A stretch of DNA of 64,000 bases, taken from contig QWDQ01000014.1 in NCBI GenBank assembly GCA_003868215.1, positions 310,001 through 374,000 of the forward strand, read 5' to 3'. Source of the stretch: Pseudophaeomoniella oleicola. Lineage: Eukaryota; Ascomycota; Eurotiomycetes; Phaeomoniellales; Phaeomoniellaceae. Below are positions 43,489 through 55,200 of this stretch, one piece after another. The number at the start of each line of letters is the position of its first letter. The stretch's first letter is position 1. The position numbers and the translations under genes are program-made. The notes below the pieces were generated by a model, which worked only from the letters and a program-made list of their open reading frames with translations, did no database searches and had not been told where the DNA came from.

Positions 43489-46064
43489 ATGGCTGAGTAT
43501 GCTGAAGCAGAATTCGGAAGACTCCTCCCGGAAGATCAGTCTGAAGATGTTGAAATGCAAGATGTTGTTCATGCCCATCAAGAGTCTCCGGCCCCAAATC
43601 AGCCTCATCCAAACATAACTCAACCGAATGGAATACACCAGCATAATGAAGATACTGACATGGCACAGAGGTCTCAATCTCAAAATCTCCCGAGTATCGA
43701 GCAGCAGGAAGAACAGCAGAATCCCGCAAAGTTCATCATTGCTATCGATTTCGGAACGACGTTCTCCTCAGTGGCATTTGTACGCCAAGAACCCGGCACC
43801 TCTGCGCGTTTGATAGGGTCGGAATCCATCAGGTGTATCGATAACTACCCTGAGCTTCCTCCTGGAGGATCTGCGACTGTCCTTTTCAGTAATCCGACTG
43901 TCCCCACGGAACTATTGTGCTATACTCAAAAAAGCAAATCATATACCGAAGATGCTTCTTATTCGGACTCGTCCGATGGAGAATCTACTTGCTCCATGGA
44001 CGAGCAATGGGCGTCTCCGGAGCCTGACAATTCCGATCAGGAGCAACATACGCCTTCACGTAGAGCCAGATCCAGGACAACCGCCATCGAGGATTCGATC
44101 TGGGGTTGGGGGGTTCATTCTAGACTTCTCAAACCAGGTATGCTATCTTCGGAATTCAAACATCTCAAAAACTTCAAACTTCAATTGGATGAGAGCAGCA
44201 GTACAGTGGGGCTTCGCAACAAAAGCAAGGAAGACATGAAGGCTGTGAAGGCTGTCAAAGTAGTTGACATCATCGCTGGCTATCTCACACAACTGCTCAG
44301 ACATGCCAAAGAGAGATTAACAGCGTTTCACAGTCTTCGTGATAACAGTCCTGTGGAATTTGTCCTGTGCGTGCCTACCGCCTGGACTGATAAGGCCTGC
44401 CGCATCATGCAAAACGCCTTGACCAGGGCGATCCAATCATCTCGCATTACAAAACTCGACGGAGGAATCATCAAAGACCTCTTCATCGTAGCGGAACCAG
44501 AGGCAGCTGCTGCTTATGCGCTAGACGACCACGCATCTGCGTCCAACGGGATAGGTCTGATATCTTCTGAATCTTTCTTGGTCCTGGACTGCGGCGGCGG
44601 TACCGTAGATGGGATCACCTACACCTTGGTTCGAACAACACCTACTCGGTTGAAGGAGGTGGTCGGATCTGAAGGTGTATCTTGCGGATCAAGCTTTCTG
44701 AACGAACGTTTTGGGAATCTATTGAAAGACCGGCTCAAATACGCTAACATTGTCGGAAATGACCTGCCACTGGATAGTATCATCGCTGCTAAGGTCCAGG
44801 AGTTCGAAACTACAAAGAGACAGATCGATATACTTGATAAGACAGCCAAGTTCGACCCTGTCTACATTCAGGGCCTCCAAGTGGACGAGGAGCATGATCT
44901 GAAGAAGAAGAATAAACTGGAAATCAGATGGAAGGAGATGTACAATGTGTTCATAGATAGTTTACGCGGCGTTTCGGACTTGATGCTAAAGCAACTAGGA
45001 GCAGCCAAAGAGAGACACGTCAACGTGCAGACCGTCATCCTTATCGGCGGGTTCGGAGAATCACCCTCATTGCAAAACCATCTCAGGAGGATTCTGCGGC
45101 GAGAACGGAACTTGGTCAACCAATCCATAGACCTGGTGCCGGCCAGCTATACGGAGTCAGCCGTTGCGCGCGGTGCAGTTCTTCGGGCGTTGAGGAAAGA
45201 GGATGGACCCGAGAGGATCACGAGGTCCAGCTACGGGGTGCTCCGAAACGATCGGTATAACCATGAGGATCCGAAACACCGGAAATTTCGTGTCTATCGT
45301 GACCCTGCGGATGGTGAAATGTACATTCGGAACACCATACATTGGGTTGTCGACAAGGTTCGTTTCGAAACCCCCAACCTCCTTCCATCCTTCCATATCG
45401 ACGTTTTATTCCTCTCTATCCCAGCTTTACATGGTGGTTTCTGACGCGAAGCTTTGATGTTAGGATACACTTGTGCCCACCAGACACCCGGAAAGGGTCC
45501 GGTCGAGGCACGTTTTCAAAGTACACGAAGAGAAGTTTCTCTGCGAAGAGGTTCTTTACGTTTCCTCTAGCAAGCACCCTTCTGGTTACAAAGTCGGACA
45601 TCCCGCGAATAAAGGTATCTAAGGCTGCTTACCATTTGCTCTCTCCCATTCTTCATATCGAAAAAAATTACCTCTCATTACCTTATTCGCCCCTCCCCCT
45701 TCGCCTTCTTATTCCCTTTTCTTTTCCTTCCATCACCACCACCACCACCACCACCACCAACAAAACCAGGCAGGTCTGGCACACTTGACTGACCACACAT
45801 ATGTCGCTCCACTTAGGTGCCGAAGAAGCCGGCCGCATCCTCACCGACCTCACCTTCCTCAAAACCCACCCGCTGTACCCGCCGGTGACGGAACAGAACG
45901 CCGAGGGCAAACTGTTCTCGTACTACGAGATCGTGTACGATCTGTGGTTGATCATCGAGGGGCGCATGCTCCGGTTCGAGGCCCGCAGCCCGATCGACGA
46001 TAACGAGGTGAGGACGAGCAAGCAGTTTTGTATCGCGGCTGGGTTCGTGCCGGGGACTGCGTAG
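43489..46064 (+). CDS. HSPA12-like Hsp70-family ATPase
   Basis: Three exons (43489-45357, 45464-45614, 45817-46064) give about 755 residues. The actin/Hsp70 ATPase signatures are complete: phosphate-1 IIAIDFGTTFSSVAFV, connect EPEAAAAYAL, phosphate-2 LDCGGGTVDGITY, and adenosine VILIGGFGESPSLQNHL. The substrate half is unlike true Hsp70 and has no EEVD tail, as in HSPA12 and its many fungal relatives. The first long frame appears to end at 45444, but splicing at 45358 (donor GTTCGT) and 45615 (GTATCT) restores the family C-terminus, HPANKGAEEAGRILTDLTFL to CIAAGFVPGTA. The start at 43489 has A at -3 and G at +4; an ATG at 43462 has a weaker context. An acidic, Pro/Gln-rich N-terminal tail precedes the ATPase. 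Function in fungi is unknown. Confidence 0.82.
45734..45758. repeat. CAC microsatellite in the last intron of the Hsp70-like gene
   Basis: About eight tandem CAC units lie inside the 202-nt intron 45615-45816, within pyrimidine-rich DNA leading to the acceptor TTAG. The acceptor is 58 nt downstream. Confidence 0.7.
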
Positions 46065-46532
46065 GAGGAAAAGAGGGGGGGGGGGAGAGAGAGAGAGAAA
46101 GACACAGTGTAATTGTATGTGTAAAATATTATTTAATTCATAAATGTATAAATAGTATGAATTATGTACCTAGATGAATGAAAAAAACGTTTTTCACACG
46201 TGTGCTGTCTCTCTTCTTTATATACATACCTGTACATACCACTTTCTACTAATTAGTACCCTCCTCCATTTCCATTTCCATTTCCATTTCATATATATAT
46301 ATATATATATATATGTTCCTCCTTGTTATATAAGGTAGGTACCTAGGTAGATTCATAATGAAACTTGATAGTTCACTTATGAACTTGTTGAAGATTGTCG
46401 TAACTAAGGTACCTAGGTTCCTACCTACCTACTTACCGTACCTGCCCCTCTTTTCTTTTCCCTTATCTATCCATTCTAAATGTTCCTCTAAAGAACCCTC
46501 TCTCTATCTCTCTCTCTGCCAATGGAGAAGGA

Positions 46533-46564
<32 letters not shown>

Positions 46565-46999
46565 CATTTAACAGAGAGGAAGGAAGGAAATCGGATAGAT
46601 AGATAGATAGATGTCCGGCTGGAAGGAAGGGCGGGCGGGGGCCAGCTCAGGTCGGAGATATCCTATCTAGGTAGGTAAGGTAGATAATGTATTGTTGGAT
46701 AAAGGGCAAGCAACTAGGTAATTATATATATATATATGGATATGGATGGATGGATTGATGTTTCCAGAGAGAAGGAGGGGGGAGGGGTTACGTCAAGTTA
46801 GATATCTATTCCTACCTACCTACTCTACGCATACATATATATAGGTACCTACAACTATACGTACAGTACATATTGTGTTACATATCTTGCGTATTCTTCT
46901 TCTTCTTCTCCTTCTTCTTTTCTTCGGTCTTGTAAATTTATACCTGAACTACCTGCTAGGTGATACCTGAGGTAAGTAGTCGAATACGGAGTCGGCGTC
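46065..46999. other. Microsatellite-rich spacer
   Basis: This 935-bp spacer carries GAGA (about 46085-46098), four CCATTT units (46266-46289), twelve AT units (46291-46314), a run of 27 A (46532-46558), GGAA units (about 46577-46589), GATA units (46593-46612), and many AGGTACCTAGG-like words (46332-46350, 46407-46430, 46669-46683, 46842-46852). It is low-complexity DNA between two plus-strand genes; no coding sequence is seen. Confidence 0.6.
46291..46314. repeat. AT dinucleotide microsatellite
   Basis: Twelve tandem AT units directly follow four CCATTT units. The A27 run 218 bp downstream belongs to the same low-complexity spacer. Confidence 0.9.
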
Positions 47000-48150
47000 A
47001 TGGCTCCGATTGCTATATCACCACCACCACCGTCACGACCGGTATCGCTGCTGGGAACGTATTCGGCTCCGATCAAGGATGTTGTTGCGTAAGTTGTTAA
47101 GAAGGGAAAACAAGACGTTTTCCTTGTTTCATTGGGATTTCAATTTGTTGTTGTAATGATAAGGACCTGTTCTGACGTTTGGGATTGATTGTGGTAATAA
47201 ACAGGCCGAATGTCAAATACGACGACTGGCGCGCCGATTTACAACGTGACGGCTACGTCGTGATCAAAGGTGCCATCCCGCACGACAGGGCGGTCGGGTA
47301 CCAGCGAAAAGCGCACGATTGGCTGAAGTCTTTTTCATCGGACTTGGACCTCGATGACCCCGAGACGTGGGTGAAGGAGAATCTGCCGGTGCAGAGTAAG
47401 ATCAATACGTTCAATACGTACCGCGTGTGCCACGAGAAGTTCATGTGGGATGCGCGTATGGAACCCGGGGTCTTGAAAGCTTTCGAGACGTTGTGGGGGA
47501 CGGATAAGTTGCTGGCTAGTTTTGATGCGTTGAATGTCACGCTGCCGAATAGGAAGGATGTGCCTAGAAAGACCCCGTGGGAACATGTTGATCAGAGCCC
47601 GCTCAGGAGAGGGTTGCATTGCGTGCAGGGAGTCATCAATCTGTCACCCTCGGGTCCAGAGGATGGTGGTCTGTTGGTCTATCCTAGATCTCATGTCCTG
47701 TTTGACGAGTTCTTCGATACGCAGACCGACCAGGCGAAATGGGAGAAGAAGGACATCTTCCTGTTCTCCCCAGAGCACCTGAATTGGTTCGCTGCCCGAG
47801 GGGTCAAGCCACACAAAGTCTGCGCCGACGTGGGAGATCTCCTTCTGTGGGATAGCAGGACAGTCCACTACGGATCCGAGCCCAGTGAGAAGAGCAACCA
47901 GATCCGCACCGTGATCTATGCGGCGTTTACACCCGCCAGACTGGCATCACCGGAACAGTTAAAACTGAAGGCGCAGATTTTCAGCCAATATGGGAGCACA
48001 ACCCATTGGCCTCACGATAACATCAATCCGAGAGCGACGGAGACATATCTCGAGCATGGGATGAGAGACCCGAGGGATAGAGACCAGCCGCTCGAGTTAC
48101 CCGAATTGAACGATAAGCTGTTGAAGCTGGCGGGGGTGAAGGCATATTAG
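47000..48150 (+). CDS. Phytanoyl-CoA dioxygenase (PhyH)-family Fe(II)/2-oxoglutarate enzyme
   Basis: Two exons (47000-47088, 47205-48150) give 344 residues. Exon 1 begins MAPIAISPPPPSRPVSLLG; the intron has donor GTAAGT and acceptor CAG, and the join reads KDVVAPNVKYDDWRADLQRDG. The double-stranded beta-helix core has the iron ligands His-x-Asp in PWEHVDQSP and a distal His in LWDSRTVHYGSEPS, followed by an Arg-containing strand (IRTVIYAAFTPARL) suited to 2-oxoglutarate. The segment VVIKGAIPHDRAVGYQ is typical of PhyH N-termini. Substrates in fungi range from lipids to meroterpenoids. There is no biosynthetic cluster here, so a primary or detoxifying role is more likely, but this is inferred. 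Confidence 0.88.
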
Positions 48151-49060
48151 TCTGGGGAAGGCGAAGTCGTTGCTCATCCATTTATTCATAGTATAGCGAC
48201 TGACATCCTTCGTATATAAATGAAGGCAATTCCACTAGTAGCAGTGCAATAGGAAGCAGAGTGAGCTCCCTTGATGCAAAAGATGGCCTTCATGCTTTGT
48301 CGGTCTGTCCCTATCCCTGTGTATTGAGCTACTCATATCTGGTAGTGGCTCCATTTCGGAAACACGAGTGATCACGTTGAAGCTTGCTCACGTTCGACCT
48401 CCTTTCCACTATGTGCCTATAGCGCGCAATGGGAATTTCTGTCCGAACAGATCATTTAGCTACGAAAAGGAATCTACCTGCAAGGTTGACCGTCTTGCCT
48501 TCGACAATGTGTGTTTCGCGTCGTCGCATATAACCTTTGAGACGATGTGCTGATATGGATTGTATATAATATAAAATCATCATACTAATGATTGGTAGGA
48601 TACCAAGATGCTTGTGTACACAGCATGCAAACCGTAGGTTGTTCAGTGGGAGAGTATTGGAGCGGAAGTGCTCCAGATTTGTGTGATCTCGGCGCTCAAC
48701 ACAATCGTATACAGTTTCCACTCCACTCCTTCATTGACCTTTTTCTGAACGAAACACTCGTACAGCTAAGTGCATTGATAATGATGCCTACATATCAACC
48801 AGGTTGAAGAAAGAAGAGCAAGAAAGGATGGCTTAAAAGACCTTGGACCTGGTCTATATTGATCCAATTACAGTGGTTTGAGTGCCGATCCAAGGCGCGT
48901 TCCTTGATGATCATAACCACCCATCATCCGAGTCTTCTCAGGTACATCGGGAAGGCCTTCGCCGAGACTGTTAGTTATAAACAAGGATCAAGCTACACAG
49001 TGCTTCTGACGAGTCATCACGGATATCCTCTGGCTCCGACTCCGGTCCAGCAGCTGCTCG
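48151..49060. other. Spacer between the PhyH gene and the RWD fragment
   Basis: About 0.9 kb that I translated in the three plus frames while looking for the missing RWD N-terminus, without finding it. No other gene is visible. It should contain the 3' UTR of the PhyH gene. Confidence 0.45.
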
Positions 49061-49622
49061 ATGTTCAACGCCCTGATTCGGACCCATCACATCACCTCAC
49101 GCAAGAAAGTCGCCAAGATCAAAGCGGCCGGAAAGAAATTGGGATGCTACGCTTTATTGAGATCAGGTGGTTCGCCGGGGATGATGTATGTGGAAGGAAG
49201 CGAGATGGGGGTTCGGGGATGGGTTGACGTTGTACATGTAGGTCACACACAGTACTTGGGCTCTGGACCTGTCATACTCCTCTTGTTGCGTCGGACCTAT
49301 CCACGTAGCTAGGATTAATTACCAATGCTCATAGGAAATCTCGCTTTTGCTGACGAGCTCTGGTGTACCACAGAAGCTACGTTACAAGGATTATCAATTG
49401 ATATCACCTCCTGCACCGATAGTGATCAGTGACATGAATCAAGTCAACAGTCAGACTTCTCTTGGCAGGGGAAACGCCGATCGAAGTGCAGACGAAGGAA
49501 CAACAGCAGGGGAAGGAGGATTCGAAGAGGTAGAACAAGTCCGAGAGTTCGGGAAGAGGATGGAAGACAAAGGGTTATTGGCTTGGTGGAGGAAGAAAGT
49601 TGGATATAGCGCAGAGGAGTAG
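49061..49622 (+). CDS. C-terminal half of an RWD-domain protein; 5' part not found
   Basis: Two pieces (49061-49237, 49374-49622) join over an intron with donor GTAGGT and acceptor CAG and read through in phase. The joined sequence has LIRTHHITSRKKVAKIKAAG, GGSPGMMYVEG, and WVDVVHKLRYKDYQLI. This pattern of HHI-x-S-x-x-KR, then G-x-PG-x-x-x-x-EG, then W-x-x-x-V is that of the domain after the RWD fold in RWDD2-type proteins (DUF1115-like). A polar tail ends in LLAWWRKKVGYSAEE. The RWD domain itself should precede it by about 120 residues, but an in-frame stop lies at 49007 and no upstream exon was found. It may be a truncated copy, or the first exons may be too short to see. Confidence 0.45.
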
Positions 49623-52286
49623 GATGGGCGGAATGGACGGGAAATGGAGCAAGTCAAAGCAATAGATCCCCCTTCTTTTCCAAGGAAACGAATTTAGATG
49701 AAAACAAAATCATTAATGATCTGGCTGACATTGACTATGACAGGAGGGCCACTTACGAGTCAGGTCAACTTATCATCATATCAGATATCACGTATCTTTT
49801 CCCCCTGATGATCATGTTATCTCATGGATATGATAATGCTAAGTAATACTAACGTAGTAGTAAACATTGACACGCTCGGGATTTCTCCGTCCTTCACCTT
49901 GTCCTTGTGAGTCAGTGCCAGTGGTGAATCCATACGGCTCGACGGAGCCTTTCATACCTTGTTCTTCTTTGGCGTATCCAGTCGATTGGGACACGTTAAC
50001 GAAGTAAAATTGGGGCGATAAGATATGAGATGCCCTCAGTGTGAAGTTCTGATCGTGATCTACAAAAGGGGTACGTCATGAGGCTCGTCGACACCCAAAG
50101 ATCAACGAATACATTGTACAGATATCATCTTCTCAAAGTATAACAGTCGGAGATCTACTCTGGGGACAGTAGAACTTGATAGAGATCAGGAATGATTGTA
50201 GAAACGTGCGGTATAAGCGGGCGACCATCGGGACCCAATTGATATCCAGTTGATCAGGGAGCAGACAAAAGTCGATCATGGAGTTCTCCGCGTCATAACA
50301 TGTTGATATCGAGGTAACATTGAACCAACAACCAAACGTATCCTGAACAAGCATCATCCCTGAACGAAGACCCAAGGACCCAGTTGACAAGAGTGCAGCT
50401 GGAAGATACATATGACTTTACTACGTAGTACAACATAGCTGATGTTGCATGTTCCCCCTTGGTTGATGTTCAGACTACCTCTGCAAGTCCAGCATGCTAT
50501 GCTCTCTTTCAGTGGGAGGAGGAAACAAGGGAGAGGAGAATTGGTCAATAAGATCAGTTCATATTACCGCATTGAGAAATTATCCTGATCAGCGAACGGA
50601 TTGAAATTGTCATTCTTTGCGACCATCAGGAATGTATCTCGGTTCAGGTACCCATGAGCCATGGCACTTATCAAGGGGTGATTGTGCTCTACCCTGAGTC
50701 AGGATCCGATCTTGGTGAAGCGACAGCAAATGATCTTGCAGTCCCAGTTACCCCGGGGAAGGGAGCTGCCGCTTCCGTTCCTTCGTTTCCTTTCTTTCCC
50801 CCCTGTCCATTCACTCAGGAGAAAGATATCGGGAGAAAAAGAATCGAGGAGATGCGGATGAAGGGGATGACAAGATGTATGTCTCTGGTGAGATGTAATA
50901 CCGATGGACTGGGTGGTGATCTCGATCTAATCTGATTACCTTACCTACAGATCACATAGGAAGAAAGAGAAATTACTACCTAGTAAAAGGAAAGTAAGTT
51001 GCTTGGTTTCAACAATGGTTCAATTGGGTACATAAGGTAGATATCTAGATGGGTTAGATAGGCAATACATTGGGTCTGGCCAGAGGAGCTGGAGTGGCTG
51101 TTCCTTAACCATAACCGACAGGCGCCCACGGGATCCGGGCGGGATCTTAAGTAAAGTTGCTTACTACGTAGTAGTTAGGGCCTAGCATAGGGGTAGATAC
51201 TACGTAGTCTTGGGTATTACTATACTTATACCGATCTCAGATCTATTAATTATCTTACTACGTAGTAGGTACCTAACCTACCTATGTCCTCACTGTGTAA
51301 TACCTCATACCTCCATAGTAGGTACCTAAACGCTATGCTCTGTATCTTACCTACGTAGACCAATTCTGTCATGCTTACTATAGTATTCGTTTACGGCAGA
51401 TTGTCCGGCTTCTTTTATTTTACTATTCTATTATATCTGTAATAATCATAATAGTAATCAGTAGAGGCAGATGCGGTCATTCGTACTCTACTACAGTACA
51501 TCTCCTCGGTCCATCTTACTAAAGGAGAGGAGAACTACAGTACGTTAATGATCAATCCACCTTACACCGCTGCTCTGGGTGATGTTCCATGTTCCATGTT
51601 CCACCCAGTGGATGCTTCCCCATCAAACGGTAGTATCACTACTACGTAGTACTACGGTACGAACAGACCGACCTGATTGTTACCGACTTCACTTATACTA
51701 CGTACTTGTACCCAGATATACTGTACTACGTAGTACTCTACTGGGCCCCAAACCCAGATGCAGTATATCCCATACAGCCACCTCACTCGCTACCCAAGAT
51801 CCATCCTACCCTGATCCTGGTACTCGACCCTGGTCCTGGTCCTGCTACCGTTACCAAGGCTCCATTCTTCCTTGCGCATATCGATCAACTTTCGCATCTC
51901 ACGCGCTGCAATTTGGACACCGCTTCTTCGGAATCCTTCCATATTTCAATCTCCCAGCGCCCGCGCCCTGCTCGTATCCTGCATCGAGCCCTTCTCTTCG
52001 CTACGCAATTGAGACGATATCCAGAGAGATATCCTCAACCTTTCTGAACCCATCATTTCCTTTCCTTCACATACACATCTACTGCAACAACCCTCCGAAC
52101 ATTTGCGCCCTATCCCCCCTCTCGTGACCAGTTTCACATTTCATGCAACTTCGGGCGACATCAGATGGGTCTAGATCTTGATTCCAGATCCGCGCGGTCT
52201 GGAAGGAGGAACGGGCTCTCAGTACCTTGGTGGCGGCGGAACACTGTGGACAACTAGGTAGACACTTGATCTGGACCGCGGTGGCC
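49623..52286. other. 2.7-kb AT-rich spacer with TACGTA palindromes, upstream of LST4
   Basis: No protein-like frame is convincing; a 93-codon frame at 50654-50935 has no family features. The stretch contains five perfect TACTACGTAGTA palindromes and several near copies between 50419 and 51736, plus GGTACCTA words (51268, 51320). The last 700 bp are C/T-rich and probably form the LST4 leader. Confidence 0.55.
50419..51736. repeat. Cluster of TACTACGTAGTA palindromes
   Basis: Perfect 12-bp copies lie at 50419-50430, 51162-51173, 51256-51267, 51640-51651 and 51724-51735; the last extends to a 14-bp palindrome (51723-51736). A 10-bp core copy lies at 51199-51208, an 8-bp core at 51351-51358, and a partial one near 51697. 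Spacing is irregular, so this is a dispersed motif rather than a tandem array. Confidence 0.85.
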
Positions 52287-55200
52287 ATGCTGGGCCGACT
52301 TCTTCACACCGCAGCGACTTCGCTGAACCCCGCTGCATACGGGAGAAATCTCTACTCCTTAGAATCGACAACAGAGGAAGAACACACCCGAAGCTTACTC
52401 TTCCCCGACGCATCGCTATTGCAACACACCAGTCACGCGTATCCTCTCCAGACTGCTCCGCCCTCTCCATTATCACCCGCACCCGGTGGTTACGACGACA
52501 GAGGTGGTCTGGAATTAGACTTGCAGAAAGATTTCAGAGTAATCATAGCGCAAGATGCATTGGGGGATCAGGACGAAGCGTGCGTGCTATTAGATACACA
52601 AGCCTCTACCGAACCAGGAGCCAATGCAGTTCCTTCCTCCCCAAATGCCACTGGCAAGTTCTCCCCGCGACATCATCGGCGAGGCGCATCCACATACAAT
52701 GCGCAACCGCCCAACAGCCCAACTTCTCCTCAACAAGCAATCAAAAGCCCGATACAATCACCGGGCGGCGCCTTCTTTAAACCTCGCATACGAAGCGCGA
52801 CCATCTCGGTAAACGAGAGAGACGCGTCACCAGGTCATGATGCAAGGGATGACACGAGGACGATCTTGGATTGCATGTTTGGGAGTTTGGGTAACAAGGG
52901 TACAAGCACAAAGATGCATATCCTCAATGGCGACGGGACTTCTTCTAGTCCTGGGACGCAAAAAGCGAACATAAGCCGTGATCCAGATGCCACCTTGCGC
53001 AAGGAAAACCGTCCGCGGCAGCCATTATCTCGAGCTCACACCTACGGTGCTCAGATGGGGCCTCCTAGTGCGGCTCGTACGCGAGGACCAAATACCCCCG
53101 ACTCTTCCAAGTCGCAGAACGAAGCCGTGCTCCTCACTCGCGTCTTTGCTGTCAATCTGCCAGAGCCTGCAGACGCTGACGACGAGTCGGTGCCACAAAC
53201 TCCCGGGGTGGGTTCAAACTCTGCTTATCCGTTCCCTGACATGACTGGCTCTTCTCGAGAACCAAGTCACAAGAGGAAAAAGTTGAAGGAGAATAAAACA
53301 CCCACCTATGCAATTGCAATTGTGGTTCGGCTTCCTTCGGCGAGTAAAATAACGAGTTCCCGGCCTGGTTCTCGTCGAGCAAGTCATGCTGGAGCTGCAC
53401 GGAACTCAGGATCACTTTCAAGCAGTTACGGCTCCGATTTGCCGTCCTCGTGGACATTCCTAGACGCATTCCCCGTGCCTACGGCAAAAGTTATTGCAGA
53501 CAGCATCGACGCGAGGATAGATGCTCTTGTAGAACATTGGGACATCGTATCTAGGACACTGTCTGCTCTTCAAAAAGAAGCAAGCGCCGTTATCCTCAAT
53601 CTTCTCAAGGAGAAGGAACTTGCCACTAGGGTCCCGGCACCGAAGACGCCGAAGGTGCCTAAAGAGAAGACAATGCAGCGGACCAACCAGCGAATCATCC
53701 AGCTGATGCCGTATGCGCTATACACGCACAAAGATCTCCAAGAGAAAGCATTACATGCTGCAAGTCGTCTTTGTTTTGCCTTGAGAAACGCAAAGGTCGT
53801 CACCGGACAGAATCGGTGGTCTATCTGGCAAGATGAAGCAAGATGGATAAGCCGATGGGCAGGTGGGAAGGAACAGAACTTCTATTTCTATACTCTGTTG
53901 ACGTCTTTTCTCGGCATACATACGGACTGGCTTGGAGAACTGAGTAACGATTGGTATCGCCGCCGATTTGCTCGGCAAAAGAAATCCCGATCACAGGAAC
54001 TGGTAGCGAGCCGGACCGTCATCGTATGCGCCGATAAGATGGCTGCTCGACGGCTTATCTTCTTACTATCGTCTTTCCTTCCCAGCCTTACGCGGACTGG
54101 GGCCATCACTTCGCCAGTACGTCCGACGACGACCTCTTCCACGCATTCTCCTCCGGCCGGTCACATGTCAAGGCAACCTTCCTTGCGCCGTGCAGTTAAT
54201 CGTCGTGCGATGGATAGTCGCTTAGCTACAACTAGTCCAGAGAGACGGGGCTTTGCCACTAGCGTTTCCTCGAACGAAGGAGATACCCTTGACGGTGGTG
54301 AACGTGATCCACATGAGCGACTCTACAGAGCGAATTCTAACACACCTTCGATAAGGACTGCTCGATTAGCATTGCCTGTGTATGAGTCGTCTACCAGAAA
54401 AAGTAGCGCTACGACAACCGCCACCATCACTCCAAATCCAACCACTCCGGTGGCTCACTTCACTACAATCACAAGCCCTTCTGACGATTACTTCAATTCC
54501 AAAACTCGAGCAGACGGTTCTGATGGAGGTGCGACGAGTAACCTTGCCGGAAACTTGAAGCGACACGATAGCGCAAGCGCTTCTTTCGGTAGTGACAGAG
54601 CTTCTGGCAGTGGCCGATGGGGCAGTTTACTCAGTGGCATTTGGAGCAACAGGCTAGAGTCCTCGGCTGAAACCGACTTCACCGTCCCCAGCCTCCACAA
54701 TAGCGAGGGCCGCAAACAGTCACAGAGTCCGTCTAGGCGTCCAAAAAGCAAGCTTGAGCAAATGGTCGAAGAAGCTGGAAAGACTGACCGCCCATCGTCC
54801 CCTATCAACGCAACCCATGCTCTGCAACGGCCCCTTCACGACGATGGAGATGGGACAAACTCCTCTGTTATGTCCCAATCTGAACGCGAAAGTACTCCCA
54901 TCAAGTTGATGGTGGATGAAAATGATGGCGTTGTCGACGTAGAAATCGACGCGCCGGGATTCTTTGGCAGTAGTGTTGACTCTCCCTTGAATTCTCCTCC
55001 AGCTCGCTCTGCCCGTCGTACGCCCTCCCTTGCAAGTATCGATGGAATGGCATCCCTTCACAGCCACAGCTCCACTGCCAACTTCGGCGGCTCGGCTAAC
55101 CTCGAGAACCAATCCAACGTTGCCGGCTGGTTGAGAACGTATCATGAAGACTTTGCCCTGCAGGCCGTTCGCCCTTATCCGGAACTAAATGCTCATATTC

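Noticed and set aside
43149-43496. 115-codon frame upstream of the Hsp70-like gene
   Set aside because: Overlaps the Hsp70-like start in another frame and shows no recognisable fold or motif.
45801-46064. Separate small gene beginning MSLHLGAEEAGR
   Set aside because: GAEEAGR onward is the C-terminus of HSPA12-like proteins and joins in frame to the preceding exon; the ATG falls inside the intron.
50654-50935. 93-codon plus-strand frame
   Set aside because: No motif, low-complexity Pro/Phe segment, and isolated in AT-rich DNA; likely chance.
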